DNA of 13,399 bases from Discostella pseudostelligera. Taxonomy: Eukaryota; Bacillariophyta; Thalassiosirophyceae; Thalassiosirales; Thalassiosiraceae. Position numbers and translations under genes: made by a program. Below, piece by piece: positions 8,565 to 13,399 of the stretch (positions are counted from its first letter, which is position 1; every line of letters starts with the position of its first letter). Location of the stretch: NCBI GenBank assembly GCA_036940085.1, contig JALLBK010000800.1, positions 1 to 13,399 of the forward strand. The letters are read 5' to 3'. The notes under the pieces were generated by a model. It saw only the letters and a program-made list of their open reading frames with translations, did no database searches and was not told where the DNA came from.

Positions 8565-10478
8565 TCAGCAGCAGGGCGTCGCGAACCCATTAGAATATGC
8601 ATGCTGTTTTTCCATCATCTCTTGTAACAGATGTATAATGCTATCTCCTCTAACCATTCGGGAATACAATGTGGACACAGCGCTAACAAAGGAATCAAAT
8701 ATCTCCACCTGCGACATCTCTACGTCGCCAGCTCCATCCAATACAGAGTGAAGGTTTCCTCCTCGAAGATGCAGCAGATACGCCCGTATTACTTCTCCAG
8801 TTGCAAATTGGTTGCTCGGTTCACAAATCATAGATAGCAACATTGGTAAATTGATCTCGTAATCTGTCGCTTCCACTGGAACTATTTTTGATTCTCTCCA
8901 ATTTATAAGGCAGTCGCATCGAAATTCATACCATCCCTCGCTTAAATTATATCTCAATCCGTCAGCGTAGGTCACAGTCTCACCTGATGAACGGTTTATT
9001 TGCTTATTGTCATGCATTTCATTGTTAACGCCGCCCTTTTCGAGCCATCCAACATATACGCCACGAGACGACGCTTCATTAGCTCGTTCACTATCAACTA
9101 AAGACGAAGCAGGCGTAAGGAACCTCAAAATGACAGCTACGGCAAAAGCCATCGAAACATGTATTGATTGGGCTCCAGTAGCCCCAGGTTTGCTGGCGGT
9201 GATCAAACTCTTGACCGTCGGGCCAAGACGTATGCCACATTTTGCGGCTCCATTCTGACAAATAAAAAACGTCGAAAGGCCAAAGTGTGGATGCTGCAGC
9301 CGCTTTCTCCAATCAACCCATGTTGCGTCAGTTTCGCTCGCTGAAATACCATCATTTATGCATCCTGGTAGAATTTGAGTTTGGTAGAGCGAATCGAGGT
9401 AGCTTAGGATGATTTCAGATGTGGAAGTTCGACTGCAAAGTGATTCAGTGTTGACCAGCGATAATAGGGCCAACGCATGAGCCACAGCAGTATGTGTGCC
9501 ATTCGCTACTCGCAGTTTGAGTGCAATGTCCGACTCCAGTTCGGTTTGATCATGCCGTATTTTCACCTGCAAAATAATGCGTAAATGTCAAGTGTGTTAT
9601 GTTAGTTAGAATGTACTCAAAAGATATTCTGCAATCGACTGAAACAATATACCGATACTCACCCCAAATTGAGATTGCATGTTCGCATCGTCCATCCAAA
9701 GTGGCAAATCTCGCCCCGGATCACAGATTACCAATGCTTTTGCAGGCAAAGGTTCGCACCTCGGCACCAATCCATTTGAGTTTGGCCTCGAGGATGTGAT
9801 CCGATCTACCATACCATTAAGGAAGGCTACTTTTGTCGATATGAAATCAATGAAGCTCATGGTGTCCCCCACTACCACGACTACCTTGGCATACTTCTCT
9901 GCATTTTTCAACACGTGACTACGCATGACATCTCCATTATTGGGCAAGTTGTCTGTGTTTATGACACATATCCTGCCGTTTGGATTGGAACATTTCATAG
10001 TCCGACGATATATTTTGTTCAATAATTCAGTTAAATCCAGCATACACTGATTGTCTGCACTCTGTAATCCTGCCTCGGTGACACCGACCCCGATCACTGC
10101 AATACTCTTCATGTTCGAGATGAGGTGGTCCATCAAGCGAGATTTTCCGTCAGGAGTTCCCAGTGTCCCAGCTGCGAAAAGTTCAACATCGGAAGTTAGG
10201 ATGCTGCCATCAAATTGAATTGTATCCACCGGATAGCGCAAGGATGGCACTTGGTAGTTGTCATTGCTGGAGGTGGCGGCGTCGTCGCGTAGTCTGACAT
10301 TGAATGAATCTAGAAAATTACGTCCTCGCGTTTGAAAGACGGCAGGCTTTAGGTTGAATGAGAGGAAGGGAACCAAGACACTCCTAAGAAAGCGGCCTGA
10401 ACCCAAACATATCGCATCGATGTCTTGGCCGTAGCCGACCAACTGTGAAACGAGGATATCGGCGGCGGCGGCGGCCAT
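8565..10478 (-). CDS. Polyol dehydrogenase / hexuronate reductase family (MtlD-UxaB superfamily), 2 exons
   Basis: NAD(P)-dependent long-chain polyol dehydrogenase family, which includes mannitol and arabinitol dehydrogenases and tagaturonate/fructuronate reductases. Exons on the minus strand: 10478-9663 and 9566-8565, with a 96-bp phase-0 intron (GTGAGT...GCAG). The protein is 605 aa from the ATG at 10478; known members are about 450-500. The N-terminal Rossmann domain has LGSGRFLR (25-32), TDNLPNNG (175-182) and MVDRI (223-227). The C-terminal domain opens with KLRVANGTH, giving K289, N294 and H297, the K-x4-N-x2-H catalytic pattern of mannitol dehydrogenase. Extra length is mainly a polar segment after LTPASS in the C-terminal domain. 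I chose 10478 because its context is ACCATGG and it leaves a normal 24 residues before the nucleotide-binding loop; an upstream in-frame ATG at 10601 would add 41 Arg/Ser-rich residues but sits inside a repeated promoter motif in poor context. Substrate cannot be assigned. Confidence 0.87.
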
Positions 10479-10597
10479 GGTGCGACGGCTGGTACTGTTG
10501 CTTTGTTGAAGTTGGCAGTTGGTGCTGCGGCTCCGGCCCCATGAGGCGGACATCCGGTCGGTCGCGGTCGGCGTCGGTCTCCGGTGAAGACGGACCT

Positions 10598-10692
10598 CCA
10601 TAAGTGAAAGTATCTTGTCCCGCCAAACCCTTTTCCCACTTATGTATCTTAACCCAGCAGCATTGTTCCATAAGTATCTTTCTTCCCGCCAA
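10598..10692 (+). repeat. Duplicated composite promoter module (CATAAG / TATCTT / CCCGCCAA)
   Basis: Copy 1 spans 10598-10627: CCATAAGTG, then TATCTT, then CCCGCCAAA. Copy 2 spans 10668-10692: CCATAAGTATCTT, then TTCCCGCCAA. A partial third copy without the CCCGCC core (ACTTATG, TATCTT) lies at 10638-10650. The order of elements is kept while the spacing varies by a few bases, so it looks like an array of factor-binding sites more than a simple tandem repeat. Confidence 0.5.
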
Positions 10693-10762
10693 GAACAATT
10701 CCCCCGGAATTTTCATTTCTCGGGGCGGAACAAACCCACAAAACCAAATCCACCATGGTTTG

Positions 10763-10783
10763 CCCGCCACCCGCCACCCGCCA
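10763..10783 (+). repeat. Tandem CCCGCCA x3
   Basis: Three perfect head-to-tail CCCGCCA heptamers lie 96-116 bp upstream of the CDC26 start. The unit equals the E2F-site core found twice more in this promoter and twice (inverted pair) between ABCG and the acetyltransferase. Confidence 0.7.
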
Positions 10784-10878
10784 TACGCCGCCCACACCAA
10801 CACCAATACCAGCCACCACCTGCCGCGGCAGCAACACCCATCGACAAGAACGAACACACGCATTAATATCATCCCATC

Positions 10879-11289
10879 ATGGCGCTTCGCCGACCACCCA
10901 CACGGATAGAGCTCAAAGCTGACGATGTAGATGAATATGACAAGGTAAGAATAGAAATTTAGGGTATTGCCGTACCAATTGCCATCCGATGTGTGACGCG
11001 CTCGTATTGTCACCCCATCAATCCAGAAGCGGCTTTCACTGCACGATACTGGTTAGAATATCTGACAAATGATTTACAATCATGTCCTCTCACTTGAATT
11101 CTTCAAACCTCAATTCTTCGTTAGATCATGAAAGAGCGTCGTCTCATCGCCGAGCAACAAGCTATGCGAGAAAAATCACAACAACAGAAGCCAGGCTCCG
11201 ACTTTGGTGCCACTCCATCCTCACAATTGTCATCGCAAAAAAAGATTTCTGCCGCAGAAAGGATTGGCTATCGAAAAAGTGCTCGATAA
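10879..11289 (+). CDS. CDC26: Anaphase-promoting complex subunit CDC26/APC12 (2 exons)
   Basis: Small subunit of the APC/C ubiquitin ligase, which drives mitotic exit; in known complexes its N-terminus threads into the TPR superhelix of CDC16/APC6 and stabilises it. Exons are 10879-10944 (22 codons) and 11125-11289; the 180-bp phase-0 intron is GTAAGA...TTAG. The protein is 76 aa, close to the 85 of the human subunit. The first 20 residues, MALRRPPTRIELKADDVDEY, follow the family signature of an Arg-rich start, P-T-R-(I/L)-E-L-K and an acidic D-D-(V/I)-(D/E)-(E/D)-(Y/F). A basic helix follows (IMKERRLIAEQQ), then a Ser/Gln linker, then the second family motif ERIGYR near the C-terminus. The start is ATCATGG (A at -3, G at +4). 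Each exon is short, so open-reading-frame scans overlook the gene. It shares a divergent promoter with the dehydrogenase gene. Identification is from motif recognition. Confidence 0.88.
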
Positions 11290-11450
11290 AATAGCAAGCG
11301 GTATAAAAGGAGAGCGGTGAGCTGCTCGGGGAGGGTGGGGGGGAGAGTGGAGAGCAGAAGCAGATGATGTGAGTTCCAGTACCGAGGAAATTTTTTTAGA
11401 TGGCCAAACATGAATTCTAATCAACAATATAATTTCTCTGCACTATCTAT
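11290..11450. other. Convergent 3' gap with TATAAAAGG and G-run cluster
   Basis: 161 bp between the CDC26 stop and the HtrA stop. It holds TATAAAAGG on the plus strand (11302-11310) and a G-rich tract with four G3+ runs (11328-11343) that fits the G-quadruplex pattern. Both lie where the CDC26 transcript should end. No coding sequence follows on the plus strand. Confidence 0.5.
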
Positions 11451-13235
11451 CTACTGCCACGCGTTTCGGGATCCAACCATACTCATCGATGAAGCACCTC
11501 TCTGCAATTTCTCGCTCGAAGTCAGTTTCACCTGAACAATCGCCGCGTTACGCTTATCGCACTTCCTCCAAATCTTTACAGTCACCATCTCTCCATCACC
11601 ACGTGCCTCAATCGCCGATAGCAAATCCTCAACACTTACAACCACTTCACCGTTTACTTCAGTGATAAGATCTCCCAATTCGATCGTTCCATCAGATCGT
11701 AGCTCCGTTGCCTTGATGCCAGCCTGTTCCGCAGGCGATTTAGGCAAAACCTCCACAACCAAAACACCCTTCAATTCTTTACGTAATTGCATTTCAATCG
11801 AACGAAGCACCCTGTCTTCCGCCACATTCGCACCCATAGTGGGCCTCACAACACTTTTTGAGAGGTAGAAACGAAGAGATGTCAGCTTGGATTACGTGGC
11901 ATAGAGCAACAAGTCGGATGGATCAAGATATGCTTACCGCCCATGACGAATTATTTGATTCACAACCCGCCTGACAGTATCCACAGGAATGCTGAATCCG
12001 ATTCCAGCACTAGCTCCAGAGGGGGAGTAGATCGCCATGCTGCAAACGAGTAGGGATCGGTGAATGAGTAGATTGGAACACGACGACAACAACCATTGTT
12101 CGGTACTCACTTGACTCCAATCAATCGACCACGAGAGTCCAAAAGAGGCCCGCCAGAGTTGCCAGGATTAATGGCAGCGTCTGATTGAATACAGCCTTTG
12201 ATCGGTCTCCCTCCAATACCATCCACATCTCTTCCCAACGCGGACACTACCCCAACCGACCACGAGTAGTCTAAGCCAAAAGGGTTGCCGATAGCAAGCA
12301 CATTCTGACCCACTTGCAGATCATTCGACGAACCAACACTGATAGGGGTGGGGAGATTTCTTGATGATATACGCAGGACAGCTAAATCCTTCTCGGGTTC
12401 ATATCCAACAATCGTTGCAGAGATAGGTTCCATGCCTTGGAGTTTGACTTTGATGATCGGGTTCTTTGTCTTTGTGGCAGAAGCAATCACATGATAATTG
12501 GTGACGATATGACCCTGTCCCATGCACAAGAGAGTGAATGGTCGATTTAGAATATTCAGAATATGCACATTTATCGTAATAGGTTGTAATAATTACCTTG
12601 TCATCCCACAAAAATCCTGACCCAGCGCCGGTTGGCACTTCAGTGCCTTTGAGACTGAATCCGCGGGAAATTTGCATCGACTGAGAAATTGTTTGTATGT
12701 ATGCTACTGCTGGAGAGGATCTCGTGAATGTATTAACAACTCGATTCTCCTCGTAGCTTAGTCCTCCAACTCCACCATTATTGTAACCATCTGCAGAGTA
12801 CGAAGTAGAGACGGCCGAACCTTTGCTGCTCATCAACCTCTCCACCAAATCTCGCTTCTCGAGACAGTCCCTGAAATCCACTCCACGATCAATGAGGAGA
12901 CGTTTGAGTTCTGAGACGGAGAGAGAGTTAAGTCCAGCATATTCACTATTATCGAAGGTATTCCCACCGCGTAGGCTGCTGCTCATGCGGTGGAGGTAGC
13001 TTGAACCATCGGAGATATCACTGTTAAGGTGAAGATAGTTATCGTCGTAGTCACCATAATAACGCAATCTCGTTTTTGACTTGGCGGCACCAGCAAATGA
13101 GAATGTCGATCGGAACTTCACCGCATTTACCTTACCATCAGCATCGGGACGACGGCCGAAATTGATAAGGAACGAGAGCGATGTGTCGCTAATGCACAGC
13201 AGAGCGAGGAGAACGGAAGATGTAAAGATGTTCAT
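11451..13235 (-). CDS. Plastid-targeted HtrA/Deg serine protease with SAP-like motif (4 exons)
   Basis: Deg/HtrA trypsin-like protease with one PDZ domain, for removing or refolding damaged proteins. Exons on the minus strand: 13235-12597, 12514-12111, 12039-11938 and 11853-11451. Introns of 82, 71 and 84 bp are GT...AG. The protein is 515 aa. Residues 1-21 are a signal peptide and SLS|F (F22) is an ASAFAP-like site, so plastid import is predicted. Residues 103-135 form a SAP-like helix pair ([10 protein letters not shown] ... [11 protein letters not shown]). The protease domain starts near 165, with triad H221 (TNYHV), D256 (EKDLAVL) and S333 (NPGNSGGP). Exon 3 encodes the conserved [19 protein letters not shown] segment; the PDZ domain is in exon 4. 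Closest in type to plant chloroplast Deg1. The start at 13235 (ACCATGA) gives a clean signal peptide; an in-frame ATG at 13286, directly after a TAG, would add 17 residues that spoil it. Confidence 0.94.
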
Positions 13236-13344
13236 GGTATTTAGCCTCCAACGCAATTGTATGATGTGATGATTATTTATCATCATCTAGTGCGAGCGAG
13301 GAGATAGGGCACCTGCCATCTGCCATCCAATACACGATACCAGC
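13236..13344 (-). promoter_or_regulatory. 5' flank/leader of the HtrA gene
   Basis: Upstream sequence of the protease gene. It includes two further in-frame ATGs (13286, 13283) directly preceded by a TAG, and ATGATG/ATCATC-type short repeats. No clear TATA box or binding site stands out. The far end meets the 7-bp tandem repeat. Confidence 0.35.
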
Positions 13345-13399
13345 TCAGCATTCAGCATTCAGCATTCAGCATTCAGCATTCAGCATTCAGCATTCAGCA
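13345..13399. repeat. 7-bp tandem repeat (TCAGCAT)n, cut by window edge
   Basis: Seven perfect TCAGCAT units plus six bases of an eighth run to the last base of the window, so the true copy number is unknown. It begins 110 bp upstream of the HtrA start codon. The unit length is not a multiple of three and no open frame is implied; it is most likely a promoter-proximal minisatellite. Confidence 0.9.

Larger units (their letters stand above)
10479..10878. promoter_or_regulatory. Divergent promoter, polyol dehydrogenase (-) / CDC26 (+)
   Basis: About 400 bp between two divergent start codons. It contains five CCCGCCA heptamers, all in the same direction (10619, 10685, 10763, 10770, 10777). Two of them belong to a repeated composite of CCATAAG, TATCTT and CCCGCCAA (10598-10627 and 10668-10692). 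A third ACTTATG-TATCTT copy lies between them (10638-10650). The right part (10763-10850) is C/A-rich and low in complexity. The arrangement suits a shared cell-cycle-controlled promoter; this is inference. Confidence 0.55.

Noticed and set aside
10384..11013. Minus-strand open frame of 209 codons covering the CDC26 region.
   Set aside because: Low-complexity Trp/Gly/Arg-rich composition, antisense to CDC26 and overlapping the dehydrogenase 5' end in another frame; no domain visible.
12663..12670. Another E2F-like GCGGGAAA.
   Set aside because: It lies in HtrA coding sequence and is explained by codons; likewise CCCGCCA at 233-239 (recA) and 12149-12155 (HtrA).
13345..13399. Possible CRISPR array or telomere-like repeat.
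   Set aside because: Units are only 7 bp, contiguous without spacers, and TCAGCAT is not a known telomere unit.
1..13399. tRNA, rRNA, transposon or phage-derived genes.
   Set aside because: I looked for cloverleaf-type ends, transposase or reverse-transcriptase motifs and terminal inverted repeats and found none that I could support.

Overview
The window is nuclear DNA of a photosynthetic eukaryote, most likely a diatom or a close stramenopile relative. Three things point there. The genes are dense and alternate in strand. Several are split by short GT-AG introns (70-180 bp) that rejoin conserved domains exactly. Two proteins (RecA at the left end, an HtrA/Deg protease at the right end) begin with a signal peptide followed by an 'ASAFAP-like' A/S|F site, the mark of import into a secondary red plastid. 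I cannot name the species.

Layout. RecA (+, 98-1533, 2 exons) converges on an ABCG half-transporter (-, 1652-4364, 5 exons). The ABCG gene diverges from a long serine acetyltransferase (+, 4780-6684) across a 415-bp promoter. The acetyltransferase converges on a single-exon gene (-, 6858-8003) whose N-terminal half looks like a diverged IscU/NifU scaffold. Upstream of it, and in the same direction, is a polyol dehydrogenase/hexuronate reductase family gene (-, 8565-10478, 2 exons). That gene diverges from a tiny two-exon gene (+, 10879-11289) that I recognise as CDC26/APC12, a subunit of the anaphase-promoting complex. CDC26 converges on the HtrA/Deg protease (-, 11451-13235, 4 exons). A 7-bp tandem repeat runs off the right edge.

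These genes are not an operon. They touch plastid DNA repair, plastid protein quality control, membrane export, cysteine synthesis, possible Fe-S chemistry, sugar/polyol redox and mitosis. What links some of them is DNA in the promoters: CCCGCCA/TTTCCCGCC, the core of E2F-type cell-cycle sites, recurs in the two divergent promoters. One promoter has an exact 9-bp inverted pair; the other, next to CDC26, has five same-direction copies.

The most noteworthy protein features are: (1) a serine acetyltransferase whose usual C-terminal Ile tail seems to have been kept at the end of the protein after about 250 extra residues were inserted before it; (2) the IscU-like protein with an altered cysteine set; (3) a SAP-like motif placed before the protease domain of a plastid HtrA; and (4) the short spliced CDC26 gene, which simple ORF calling would miss.
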